A stretch of 64,000 bases of DNA from Notospermus geniculatus (Eukaryota; Nemertea; Pilidiophora; Heteronemertea; Lineidae). Below, piece by piece: positions 11,101 through 35,100 of this stretch. Location of the stretch: positions 146,298 to 210,297 of the forward strand of contig NMRB01001080.1 in NCBI GenBank assembly GCA_002633025.1, written 5' to 3'. Made by a program: the position numbers and the translations under genes. The notes beneath the pieces were generated by a model, which did no database searches, was not told where the DNA came from, and worked only from the letters and a program-made list of their open reading frames with translations. The number at the start of each line of letters is the position of its first letter. Within the stretch, counting starts at the first letter, position 1.

Positions 11101-12812
11101 GGCACTGTGCCCGCTTGGCTTTAAGCAGTTTGGCCCCCTAGTGGCAAAGTCAAGAATCAGACTTTGCCGAAAATTCATCTGAGTTGTTACAGCCTAGAGG
11201 TACATGTAGTTACGTGCAAAGTTTCAAAGCAATAGGTCAAACCGTTACAAAAAGAGCCAATTTCGTAACTTCAGGTGAACTTTGACCTCTGTGAACTTGA
11301 AAAGTAGGTCAAATTAAAAACTTGAGTACTATATCTTATGTATCCCTATTAGATATACCCATGATAAAAATTTGACAAAGATCCATCTCTTGGGAAGGGA
11401 GAAACAGTACTTTCAGTGATTTTGGTTTTGGCCCCCTAGTGGCAGTGTCAAGAATCGGACTTCACGAAAATTTTGTCTGTAGGTTGCTATAACCTAGAGG
11501 CACACGTGTGCAAAGTTTCAACGTGATAGTTCAAACCATTATCAAAATATAGCCCTTTGAAATTTTTCACAAAACGCCCCCTGGAGGCCAAAATAGGAAT
11601 CCAACTGTGGTCAAAATCGAACTCGATCTAGATCTTAGGCCCATATATACACCTACCAAAGATAAAAAAGATTCGTCAAAAAATAAAGGCGCTAGAGCGC
11701 TAACGAACCAAAAGTTTACGGACGTACCGCCGTACCGCCGTACGGCCGTACGGACTGACGCACGACAGACCACCACTCAATGACCCCAACCACAGCATAA
11801 GCCCTGCTGGGCCTTGCGGCCAAGCGGGCTAAAAATGAAGTGCAGGTGCATGTAGAACATGAAAATCAAACTTGAGCATTGTTGCAAAAGAACTAATCCC
11901 CTTTATCAATCATGCTGAGTTCGCGGTTCACCGGTAAGTTAGTTATCAAGGACCACTGACTCTGCTTCACAAAAATGGCTCTGGAGGTGAAACTACTGGA
12001 CCGAATCGAGATATCTTGGTCTCAATTTTCTTCTACAAACATTCTCTAGCCATTCATACCAATGGTTTGGGACTGAGGGTGGTGGAAGTATGCGTGTCCG
12101 TTTTTTTGGACCACCCTGTATGAACAATATGTGCTCCTAAATGATAGAGCACGATTTTAGCCTTTAGTAGATATATAAGCCTATCTCTGGTGGTAATTTA
12201 CATAATCATCATCCTGATGGCAGAAAGTGTTTTCCAGGAAGGATGTCACGGCAAGGAAGTGGTGATAGCCTACAACGACGATCGTTGACGCCAATGAGAC
12301 TAGAATCATGTCGGACGTCACCTCAGAGTAAGGCAGGCACACATTGATGGCAAATCTCAATGCGTTAGGGGTGTTTTTAAGATTACTAAAGTCGACTGAC
12401 CCAATGCTGTTGGACTCTTCATTCAGCCGGGCCAGGGAAATGAAGTTCAATTTCGGATTTCGTACCGTACTTCGTGTTTCGCCAAATTTGCGAAACCACT
12501 AATACTCATCAGTGAACTACATGTACCGGTGTAACGTTTTTGAGCGTTCCCCATCTGTGAGTGTTCCCCCTGCTATTGTCTGACGGAATAAGCCGCGACT
12601 CGACAATGGAGGACACACAGAGAAACGTGTCGATCTATCTGGCAGTGTTTCCAGAACAATAGGGGGGAACACTGACACACGGAAACACTGAAAAACTTTA
12701 CACCTGTACGGTATACCATCGTTTTCAACAGAAAATCCTTATTCTCTTCATCGTCGTTTCAGGGGAATTTGTTCTGCGACCTCATCTGACTCCAACAATT
12801 GACTTCTTTTGA
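2164..12812 (+). CDS. CCNB1IP1: CCNB1IP1/HEI10-type meiotic RING E3 ubiquitin ligase (5' end not found)
   Basis: Spliced gene; exons read as 2164-2179 (tentative microexon), 2428-2493, 5784-5929, 6900-7014, 7533-7612, 10264-10408 and 12763-12812 (stop TGA 12810-12812, tentative). All junction phases agree. The 2428 exon gives the RING piece IFCDKDG...LVCPAC, whose final Cys codon is split across the intron to 5784. The next exon carries the family signature NPSEQYKSMALAGQRPEI followed by ALSFWTYQ. The following exons supply a coiled coil ending in KSRQYQKLQ and a basic Arg-rich tail. In the family this protein acts in the nucleus at meiotic recombination sites, promoting crossover designation through ubiquitin or SUMO ligase activity. 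About 205 residues are readable, and roughly 25 N-terminal residues with the first RING Cys pair are missing. Introns are full of MITEs. Middle exons are certain; the first and last are inferred. Confidence 0.85.
2494..2570. other. Start of CCNB1IP1 intron before the MITE cluster
   Basis: Consensus donor gtaagt at 2494 after the first base of a Cys codon, followed by a short unremarkable intronic stretch up to the repeat cluster beginning near 2571. Confidence 0.6.
2571..3748. mobile_element. Chain of abutting foldback MITEs with 'ggcctgtttccacta' ends
   Basis: At least four inverted-repeat units lie end to end: about 2571-2746, 2745-2917, 3372-3567 and 3565-3748. All have related termini (aggcctgtatccactagac and its complement). 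Between them, a separate palindromic element at about 2915-3372 has ends 'gggccggtttgacgggcg' and 'cgcccgtcaaaccggccc'. Junctions are 'ggcctttaaaggcc'-like, so elements appear to have inserted into each other's ends. The units are GC-rich and carry no credible coding sequence. Confidence 0.8.
3746..3906. mobile_element. 160-bp MITE, copy 1 ('ggcccgaaccca' family)
   Basis: Starts 'aaaggcccgaacccacc' and ends 'gtgggttcaggccttt', with an internal 'gttttcgcgcagcgggaaa' motif and 'aacaaaggatttgtcgggca'. A second copy lies at 9097-9255 with the same order of motifs. Confidence 0.85.
3907..4914. mobile_element. Composite foldback element with nested insertions
   Basis: Outer ends 'ggcccgtttccacataag' (3912) and its counterpart 'tggaaacgggcctt' (ending 4912) are inverted, as are inner motifs around 'gcgcgacgtgata' and 'tatcacgtcgcgcg'. 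Inside lie a hairpin element at 4256-4386 (gttttcgcaaagcccccg and its complement) and a complete 'agcctagtttatacttcg' MITE at 4605-4849. Confidence 0.75.
4605..5649. mobile_element. Cluster of 'agcctagtttatacttcgacg' MITEs, four copies plus a half copy
   Basis: Complete copies lie at 4605-4849, 4917-5162, 5164-5319 and 5404-5649. A half copy lies at about 5320-5402. Each begins agcctagtttatacttcg and ends with the complement. Internal arms contain 'gcgtccagatttg' and 'cgcgaagtcggcg'. Copy lengths differ (about 245, 246, 156 and 246 bp), with the third internally deleted. Three copies abut directly, as if each new element landed at the end of an older one. Confidence 0.9.
6116..6511. mobile_element. 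TA-flanked foldback MITE in CCNB1IP1 intron
   Basis: The ends 'cagtaaactcgagtttaaa' (6116) and its complement (to 6511) are flanked by TA on both sides, typical of Tc1/mariner/pogo insertion. Inverted similarity extends inward about 120 bp on each arm. Short ORFs on both strands are products of the inverted repeat. Non-autonomous. Confidence 0.85.
8525..9050. mobile_element. MITE with long (about 110 bp) terminal inverted repeats
   Basis: Starts 'agactcgggacccagtcgtt' and ends with the complement. The arms (8525-8636 and 8942-9050) are nearly identical inverted copies, including 'accgacaacaacaacgg'. The central 300 bp has no convincing ORF. It is nested within the 7798-9386 element. Confidence 0.85.
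9097..9255. mobile_element. 160-bp MITE, copy 2 ('ggcccgaaccca' family)
   Basis: Second copy of the element at 3746-3906, with the same termini and the same internal 'gttttcgcgcagcggg' and 'ggatttgtcgggcagtgatg' motifs. The two copies differ by only a few small substitutions and indels, so the family moved fairly recently. Confidence 0.85.
9387..10263. other. CCNB1IP1 intron sequence, nothing recognised
   Basis: AT-rich intronic DNA ending in the acceptor ctctttcag before the exon at 10264. The phrase 'aaaaattatttgtacactt' occurs twice (about 9429 and 9602). No coding or structural signal is convincing here. Confidence 0.5.
10751..10815 (-). repeat. tRNA-derived SINE-like head
   Basis: On the minus strand 'ggtggtgtagtgattcgg' resembles a Pol III A box and 'gagttcgaatccc' matches a B box, spaced as in a tRNA. 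It does not fold into a complete cloverleaf with a paired acceptor stem, so it is a SINE head rather than a tRNA gene. The SINE body continues toward 10670. Confidence 0.65.
10825..12118. mobile_element. 1.3-kb mariner-type element with long inverted ends
   Basis: Ends are 'cagggtggtccaaaaaaa' and its complement, with TA on both sides (10823-10824 and 12119-12120). Inverted similarity continues for about 130 bp, including 'ttcggtccagt' motifs. The interior (about 11130-11835) is a diverged member of the 'gacctctgtgaacttgaaaa' repeat family. There is no transposase, so it is a non-autonomous carrier. Confidence 0.8.
12119..12762. other. Last CCNB1IP1 intron segment
   Basis: No repeat ends that I can pair. 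A polypyrimidine tract 'ttctcttcatcgtcgtttc' precedes the acceptor at 12761-12762. A minus-strand frame of 89 codons at 12181-12450 shows no recognisable domain and I do not call it. Confidence 0.5.
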
Positions 12813-12928
12813 CCTCAAGAGATTCCTAGTTGATGGTCAGCACCTCCTTTTGTTTACCGGTACCCCATTATGCGTCATGAACCAACACCCAAATTGTTCT
12901 TTTTGTAACATTTATATCAAGGCCCAGG

Positions 12929-13862
12929 CTACAGGTACGGCAGCCGTACACCAAAATATAAATTCTAGGGATACGGCAGTCTTGTTATTACACTGCGCAT
13001 GTTCAGTTTACTGCCGTATTATAATACGGCACTGCCGTATCCAAACAATCATTGGCTATTGATACGGCAGAAGAAGTGCGCATGCGTAAAGATCTTCATT
13101 TATTCCCGCGCTGCGCCTGCGCAGTTTTCTGCCGTATCTTCACCGAGATGGGCTAGGGATACGACAGACAGCGGGACTCTCCCGCTATTACGGCAGCGGT
13201 GCCGTACCAGCATGATTTTTATACAAGAGATTTTTCTCGTTCTTGACTGTACTAGTAGGCTACCATGAAGTATCTGAGTGTAGGCAAGGCCTACGTCGTT
13301 GCACTTCCAAAGGAATTGGCCCATACGTCACTTCGACAGTTTGACCTCCCGCCAACACCAAAATGAATCTAATTAAAATTCAAATTCGTCTTATGATTCA
13401 TGCGACTTGTTAAATCTCCCAAACATCGCCCGAGGAATGTGCACGGAAAATGAACTTAGAATTTTTCACAAAAAAGAAAAAAAAAGAAAAACAGGCACGT
13501 AAAAGAAGTGCAACCGCAAGGGATCGAACCCGGCGCACCAGATTCACGGCCCCACGCTCTACTATACGAGCCAGCGGGCCAGCTGGTCGAGTGTGGAAAA
13601 TTCTATCATCCCAACAATCAGTGCTGTAAATAATATCCTGCCCAAATAATACTGACACGATCAAACCCTGATCAAATCCTGACCCCCTTCCCCAAACGAT
13701 GTCTGGAAGATAAATCGCGCCTAAAGAGGCCGCCATTGTTTTAAATCATAGTTCATTGTTTTGCGTCAGGCCTATTAGGGAAATGCAAGTTGCTGCGCAT
13801 GTGTACAAACTATGCCGTACCCCTAGCCAATGGGTTTATGAGTACGGCTGCCGTACCTGTAG
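12929..13862. mobile_element. 934-bp element with 21-bp perfect inverted ends
   Basis: The 21-bp ends contain 'ggtacggcagccgtac' and are exact complements (12929-12949 and 13842-13862). 'gatacggcag' and 'ctgccgtat' motifs recur inside. It contains a tRNA-like SINE head at 13511-13580. The right half, about 13400-13870, is found in inverse orientation at 33510-33660 and again after the assembly gap at 34452-34530. Confidence 0.75.
13511..13580 (-). repeat. tRNA-like SINE head (family shared with 63043-63108)
   Basis: The minus strand reads an A-box-like 'tggctcgtatagtagagcg' and a B-box-like 'gggttcgatccc'. The same arrangement, including 'gcgccgggttcga', appears at 63043-63108. The anticodon arm does not give a normal 7-base loop with a 5-bp stem, so I read it as a retroposon head. 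Confidence 0.6.
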
Positions 13863-15543
13863 ACAGTTCGTTATATCAAAGCCTAATTCACCTTGTACAG
13901 TACAAATACATCAACTGTTTCATGAAATAGTCTTCTTTGGTTTGCTGTACTGACAGTCATTTGTGTTTCTTGCATTAGCAATTCTCCATGTGATTTCCTC
14001 ACGTCCTCGTTCAGGAAAGGAAGGTACTTCTGACATACCCTAAAGCGAAATGTTCCCGAGGAAAAATTCTCGTGAAATGCGAATTGCTGCACAATGTGCA
14101 ACCTTTGACATCCGTCAAACGCAACGCAAATTTTGTTCCCCGCTAAATCCTATATCGGTGAGCGTCATCAGCACTAGTTGACCAATGCTGCAGCGTGGGG
14201 AATCCCATCACGACGTCAATCATTCCCCATTTGTTCCCGGAGTCTAATTGTGCCCGGAACGATCGAGTGTTTACACATAAGAAGCATTAGGGTATGCAGC
14301 TCATAGCACAGGTCATGCAAGGATAATATTAAAGATAATATATCACGACTTCATTGTTTACATTCAATGTTTGTAAACATGGATGTTTACATTATGTTAT
14401 TTTAGACTTTTGGGACATGCCAACCCACCAAAATGAATACTTTTCGAATCAACAGAATTTCTAGAGGGGCATGCCACCAACAATTTACTCCTAAGACAAA
14501 GAAAGCCGGGACATAAACAAACAAAATGTAAATAAACAATGAATTTCGTGGCCGGCGAAAATACCCGTGATAAATTATCTTTAACTTCCTCCTTCCTGAG
14601 AAGCGTGGTGTTGATCTTGATTATTATTGAGGGTGCGATACTCGCGAATGAATTTCCCCGCAGAAAATTTTTATAAGGCCCTTTACCGTGAATTCCTTCC
14701 CGCGAATACTGGATTTTTAGGCCATTCGTGAACATTTAGGATGCGAAAATATTTTGGTTTACGGTATTACAATCACAGGAAAGGCCACAGCCACTTGATT
14801 GTTTACGCTACTGCAAATCTAAATCATTAAAATCAAATCAAAAATCATTAAAAGACATCTTGTATTGAGTAACCATCTTGACTACAAAGAGGTTGTGATA
14901 TCGCTCCACCCTCCGACTACGCGCGCTCACACAAACCCTTGGCGAACCTCGCTGTGGTAAGCTGCTTTCAACCGGATGTTCCTGTTTGTGGACCGACTTA
15001 TCCGCTGTTTTTTCTAATAAACGTTTTTCGTTATGAATCTGCATCTGCAATGAATCTGAACATTTTTGAATACCACGTATAAAGTCTTTCTGTCACCAAC
15101 CTTCTCTTTGTAGAAAATGTTGTTGTTATTTGTTCAAAAGCATACCGTATTTCACGCGAGTACTAGTAAATGGCAATTGATAGAATGGGTAATGACAATT
15201 TGTGACCTCTTTCCTCATACTTTCTAACCACAAAATATACAGCGAGCGGCTTGTTTTTTTGGCTTGTTGCCAATCTGGGAGCCAGGTTGGCTTGCTCCCA
15301 CCCACACCTTTGACAACTAAAGAAACAAGTGTTCTGATTGGTGCATGGCAACACGAGTTGCGAGGGACACACAAGTCACGGCGAAGTTCCCCATGGGTTT
15401 GTTCGTACGAAGTATGAGGTAGTACAGACAAATGGCAGGCCATAATGTTCAGTAACATGTCCTTTTTCAAGTTTCTAACGTGAGAACATCATGAAGTCTT
15501 GAACAAAGTTAACCACTCCTTCATAGCAATGGAAACTGTGTTA
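13863..15543. other. Intergenic DNA with a dispersed repeat
   Basis: Between the convergent 3' ends of CCNB1IP1 and COPS6. Positions about 14355-14575 are an inverted-orientation copy of about 63600-63810 (both contain 'gggacatg', 'ggcatgc' and 'acaaacaaaatgtaaataaa' or complements). The rest, including 14580-15540, holds only short chance ORFs. Confidence 0.6.
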
Positions 15544-15545
15544 TA

Positions 15546-17943
15546 CAGTTGAGCCGAAATTATTCATACCCCATGAAAAACAAGTCGCCCATGTGCGATG
15601 CGCTCAGCTGACAATATTGATTTTTAGGTGTAATTTAGTTAAATTTTAGGCACATGCTCTAGCCTGAAAACTGTCCCCGAACTTTAAATTCAAAGTCATG
15701 AATTTCATGACTTTAACATGTTTAAGGCACATGAGTAAAATAGCAGTGTTTCCCCAATGATACTGCGAGCCCTACATGCGGTAGAAGATGATGATATGAA
15801 TATCAACATACTCGAGGTAACAGGGTAAAGCTACTGGGTTGCCTGGATGCCCCCACTGGTGAGCGAGCCACAACACTACCGGTAATTCTTGGTGGCAAGG
15901 TTAATCATTATCAATCAATGCATGCTCACACTGTTCAAATATTGTTCATGAAGTGACGTTATTTTCGTACCAGATCACTTCTTGTCACAAGGGTTTTTTC
16001 AGTTAATAGAGAGGTTGCGCAGCTTTCCGGCTCCGGCTTCAACTACCAGAATGAATTGCAGTCCGCTGTAGACATCCTTGATAAAAACGATTTGACATAC
16101 GTTTGCAAATCGTAAAATGCCATAACTTGGTGGCAGAATAATTTTGACTCGTAATCGGAAGTGCACGTAAGTCGCAAATATTATAGTCGTGTTTCAAGTC
16201 GTAACGACTAGGCTTACGACTTCAACGACTTCAATATTCATTATTTATCCGCACTTCCCATTTATAAAATTTTTCTGCCTTCAATTTATGGTGTTTGACG
16301 AAATGAAAACGTCTAAATCGTTTTTATCAAGGATGTCCACAGCGCACTGCAGTTCATTCTCGTAGTTGAAGTCGGAGACGGAAAGGTGCGCAACCTCGCT
16401 AATATTGCACCAACTGGCGCGAAATTTCACTAATAAGTGTAATGTAACTCCAAATAATGTCTCGTGTAGTCGAATTTACGTACCATTTGCATTTTTTCCA
16501 GAAATCGACACTTTTGTTTGGGGGCACGATCGCGATGCATGGAGAATGTATAGAGCATCACAAAACTCAAAGTTTGTGTACAAAATAATGAGGGCATGCA
16601 AAAAATCAGAATATATCACCTTTACACAACGATGTGTATCAAGATCTCCTCCCCTATTTATTTTCAACCGTATGTAATCCTTCATCACTGAGAAATCAGC
16701 AGAAAAGTCCAGAATTGCCCCGTAGCAGACGAGTCAGGTCGCCATTTTGTTTGATCCACGTATAACCGACGTGTATGGAGAGACAATGTGTCGTGTACAC
16801 ACATATGGTGCACGAATGTTCAGGTAGCCTTCTTGGGACTTAAATAAAGGGATGCCTTATGGATGAGTTGATAATTGGGGTCAGGGGTCAGTGTTGATGG
16901 TGAATATAGGCCAGCACTGCATTTGGATTATCAGTATTGTCCAGTGGGTTCAGTGTTACGGCTATGGTATGGCCATGGGTTCGAGCCTGGGTGGTGGAAG
17001 AAATTTTTTTCTCCATGTCTTTTCTGTTATTTACAAAGATTTTCTGTGTTTGATTGTAAGGACTTGTCCTGCTATCGATTTTCTTTCTGCTGCCCAAACA
17101 AAACATCTACATGTATTCTCCCAGCAACTAACTGCAGTCCGCTCATGATCTGAACGTCACTTCATGAACCCGGTCGCCACCAGGCTTGTAACTATTTGAA
17201 TGACCTAAATTACCAATTACCGTATTTTTAGCCCTGACCTTTGGTCAGCTGCGCTAATTACAGGAAAAGTACCAGTATTTAGAAATACGTCAGCTGAACT
17301 GGCACATCTTAGGCTTCATTGAATGACTTTTAGTCAGAACGCTCTACAGAGATTGAAAACAAACTGATTGAAAAAAAACAAACTTTAAAATTTCAAATAT
17401 TTGATTTGAACTTGACCTCATGTCATCCTATTGCAGTAAAGAAAGTTTTCGAAAATCTCACTTTGATTTTGTGAAATTGCAAGATATCAATCGAATTTTC
17501 ACATTTGAAACTTTGATAATTTCAAGAATTTTGAAAAAAATCTAATGCCTCAGGCCCACACAGTCAAACGAAAAAGGACTCCACCCAATTTACTGTCTCG
17601 TTCAATTATATAAGACAGTAAATTTAATAAATGGCAAAAAATGGAGAAAAGGGCATCAAAATCAAAGTTTTTCAAAATTATGCTGCAAAAATGGAAAGGT
17701 ATTTCATGCCAGTATTTCTTCACAGAGATTCAATGACAAGGTTGTAATGTATGATATGAAATCAGCTTCGAATCAAATATTTGAAATTTTAAAGTTGGTT
17801 TTTGCCCGTACTTTTCAACCTCTGTACATTCTGACTAAAAGTCATTAAATGAAGCCCAAGACGTGCCAGTGCAGCTGATAGATATTTTCTCAATACCTTT
17901 CCTATAATTTTTCATGGGGTATGAATAATTTCGGGCTTAACTC
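15546..17943. mobile_element. 2.4-kb TA-flanked element carrying two nested MITEs
   Basis: The left end 'gagccgaaattattcatacc' and the complementary right end at 17910-17943 are flanked by TA (15544-15545 and 17944-17945). Nested within are a foldback element at 16011-16398 (gaggttgcgcagct... to ...gcgcaacctc) and another at about 17290-17876 (cttaggcttcattgaatgac and its complement). No transposase ORF is visible. Confidence 0.75.
16011..16398. mobile_element. Nested foldback MITE
   Basis: The arms carry 'tagacatccttgataaaaac' and its near complement at 16308-16345. The outermost 10-12 bases ('gaggttgcgc' and 'gcgcaacctc') are also complementary. It lies within the 15546-17943 element. Confidence 0.8.
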
Positions 17944-17945
17944 TA

Positions 17946-18455
17946 CAGTCATGGACATAAGTTTATCTACACCTGATAACTTGAATACCGTACAGTAAAC
18001 CTCACCTAAGTCGACAGCATTGAAGTCGTCAAAGTGCACAAGTTATCACAATAGCGAAAGTCCCGATTTTCTGTAACGTCATTTCCAATGGAATGTACCT
18101 CTCCAAGTCATCAAATATAAATGTAAGTCATCAAAACGGCTAACTCAACATTCGACACTGATGTACCGGTACCGGTGGCGCCAGGAGGAGTACGTTATAC
18201 GAATGAAATTTAATGGAAATGCATTACACTGGGACCGGAGATTTGGGTACGGTACAGTAAATGCGAATGTCCGTTATACAGCGGCCGTTATATGCGATGT
18301 TTTTTATTGGAATTGTTGTTAGACGGGACCGGGACTTCGAGTTTCAGTACGGTGTAAGCGAGTACCCGGTTTATCTGAGGACGCTATACGCGAGTTCTAC
18401 TGTATATTTGAGATATTCAAGATATCAGGTGTAGATAAATTTATGTCCATGACTG
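17946..18455. mobile_element. Foldback MITE next to the 2.4-kb element
   Basis: The ends 'cagtcatggacataagttta' and its complement ('aaatttatgtccatgactg', to 18455) frame about 510 bp. Inside are 'cagtaaacctcacctaagtc' and 'cggtacagtaaatgcgaatg', each resembling a pogo/Tigger-type TIR. It begins directly after the TA that ends the previous element. Confidence 0.75.
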
Positions 18456-18706
18456 TTCATGATAGTTCAGCAAGGAGCAAGGATGAGAATTCCATTTCCA
18501 ATGATGATCAGTGCCAAGCTACGGCTGCCCTACTGAACTGCCACACCTACTGAAAGATCCATCTCTGAAGAATTCAATACCCATTCAACTCCAAGCAGTC
18601 TTTCATTGGTTGACAATCAGTAGAAGTACTCCCCAGTTCTTCAAACAAAACTTCCTGAATGATCTACTGTAGAAAAGTCCCTTGTCCATCACTCTGTCTG
18701 TCTGTC

Positions 18707-33383
<14,677 letters not shown>

Positions 33384-33509
33384 CTGCAAAATGAAAGATT
33401 TTATCAACACTGAAAAACTTCGCTTCGTCGTATTGACTAATATGGTTAGTCATTGTATTTTTACGAACTAAATATGAAAAGTTAGTCACTTTTGAGTAAC
33501 CCACATTAG

Positions 33510-34530
33510 TCTACATGTACGGCAGCCGTACCCATAATCCCATCGGCTAAGGTAGGGCATCGTTTTTTGCACATGTGCAGCAACTTGCATTTCCGTCATT
33601 ACCGTAGTAGGCCTACGCAAAACAACGAACTGTGATTTAAAACAATGGCGGCCCAGGGTTTCCTCTTCCATTACTTTTTTTAGCCAAAGTAAAGAAAATC
33701 CCTATTGTTCAATAATGTTAAACAGCGTGTTCAATGGGGATTTTCTTTACTGTGACTAAAAAACGTAATGGAAGAGGAAANNNNNNNNNNNNNNNNNNNN
33801 NNNNNNNNNNNNNNNNNNNNNNNNNNNNNNNNNNNNNNNNNNNNNNNNNNNNNNNNNNNNNNNNNNNNNNNNNNNNNNNNNNNNNNNNNNNNNNNNNNNN
33901 NNNNNNNNNNNNNNNNNNNNNNNNNNNNNNNNNNNNNNNNNNNNNNNNNNNNNNNNNNNNNNNNNNNNNNNNNNNNNNNNNNNNNNNNNNNNNNNNNNNN
34001 NNNNNNNNNNNNNNNNNNNNNNNNNNNNNNNNNNNNNNNNNNNNNNNNNNNNNNNNNNNNNNNNNNNNNNNNNNNNNNNNNNNNNNNNNNNNNNNNNNNN
34101 NNNNNNNNNNNNNNNNNNNNNNNNNNNNNNNNNNNNNNNNNNNNNNNNNNNNNNNNNNNNNNNNNNNNNNNNNNNNNNNNNNNNNNNNNNNNNNNNNNNN
34201 NNNNNNNNNNNNNNNNNNNNNNNNNNNNNNNNNNNNNNNNNNNNNNNNNNNNNNNNNNNNNNNNNNNNNNNNNNNNNNNNNNNNNNNNNNNNNNNNNNNN
34301 NNNNNNNNNNNNNNNNNNNNNNNNNNNNNNNNNNNNNNNNNNNNNNNNNNNNNNNNNNNNNNNNNNNNNNNNNNNNNNNNNNNNNNNNNNNNNNNNNNNN
34401 NNNNNNNNNNNNNNNNNNNNNNNNNNNNNNNNNNNNNNNNNNNNNNNNNNNGGGGAGGGGAGGGTCACGATTAGGGTTTGAACGTGTCAGTATTATTTAG
34501 GCCTGGTATTATTTACCGTACTGATTGTAG
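33510..34530. mobile_element. Second copy of the 12929-13862 element, interrupted by an assembly gap
   Basis: 33510-33660 matches the complement of about 13720-13862 ('tacggcagccgtac', 'gcagcaacttgcatttcc', 'ttaaaacaatggcggcc'). 34452-34530 matches the complement of about 13605-13695 ('gtgtcagtattattt'). The N run 33781-34451 therefore lies inside or beside this element. Just left of the gap, 33665-33780 is a short hairpin ('ccattacttttttagcc' and 'gtgactaaaaaacgtaatgg'). Confidence 0.7.
33781..34451. other. Assembly gap (N run)
   Basis: 671 unknown bases. Open frames spanning it are artefacts of the N run. The gap sits in repeat sequence and could also hide the missing 5' exon of COPS6. Confidence 0.99.
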
Positions 34531-34579
34531 GCCTAATGCTCAAACGGAATCATTTTTATTGCCACTCGTCGTGACTCGA

Positions 34580-35100
34580 TCTGGCAAGATATGACTCGGG
34601 TCATGCTAATTACCGTCCTCCACCGTCCGCCACCCCTTTTATACTGTTATTGTACAGTCTTCCACCTCAATGTTTATTTAAAACATCTTTTTCTTTATAT
34701 TATATTTCTCTCAAAAAATAATGTAAACCGCATCACTATCAGAATCGCTGACAATATTCTGTTTTTTGTCATCGTCCACCACCACGATTCTTTAATCAGC
34801 GCCACCCTCGGACGCCCATGGAACCAGGTTTGATGGCAATGTAGTTCTTGAACTCACCGCCCGATGGTGGTGCTGACTGACGAATCGTGGTGGTGGACGA
34901 TGACAAAAAAACAGAAAATTGTGTGATACTGTCAGCGATTCTGATGCGGTTTACATTATTTTTGATAGAGAGATAGGCCTAAAGAAAAAGATGTTTTAAA
35001 TAAATACTGAGGTGGAAGACTGTACAATAACAGTAGGCCTACAATACAAAAAGGGTGGTGGACGGTGGTGGACGGTAATAATAGCACGACTGATATGACT
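34580..35100. repeat. Large palindrome with about 225-bp arms
   Basis: The left arm (for example 'ttgtcatcgtccaccaccac' at about 34767) and the right arm ('gtggtggtggacgatgaca' at about 34885) are complementary over most of their length around a short centre near 34840. 'accgtcc' and 'cgtccgccaccc' motifs occur near the outer left end with complements at about 35055. Likely a foldback transposon. Confidence 0.8.

Noticed and set aside
33731-34481. Long open frames of about 240 codons on both strands
   Set aside because: They are open only because the N run contains no readable stop codons.
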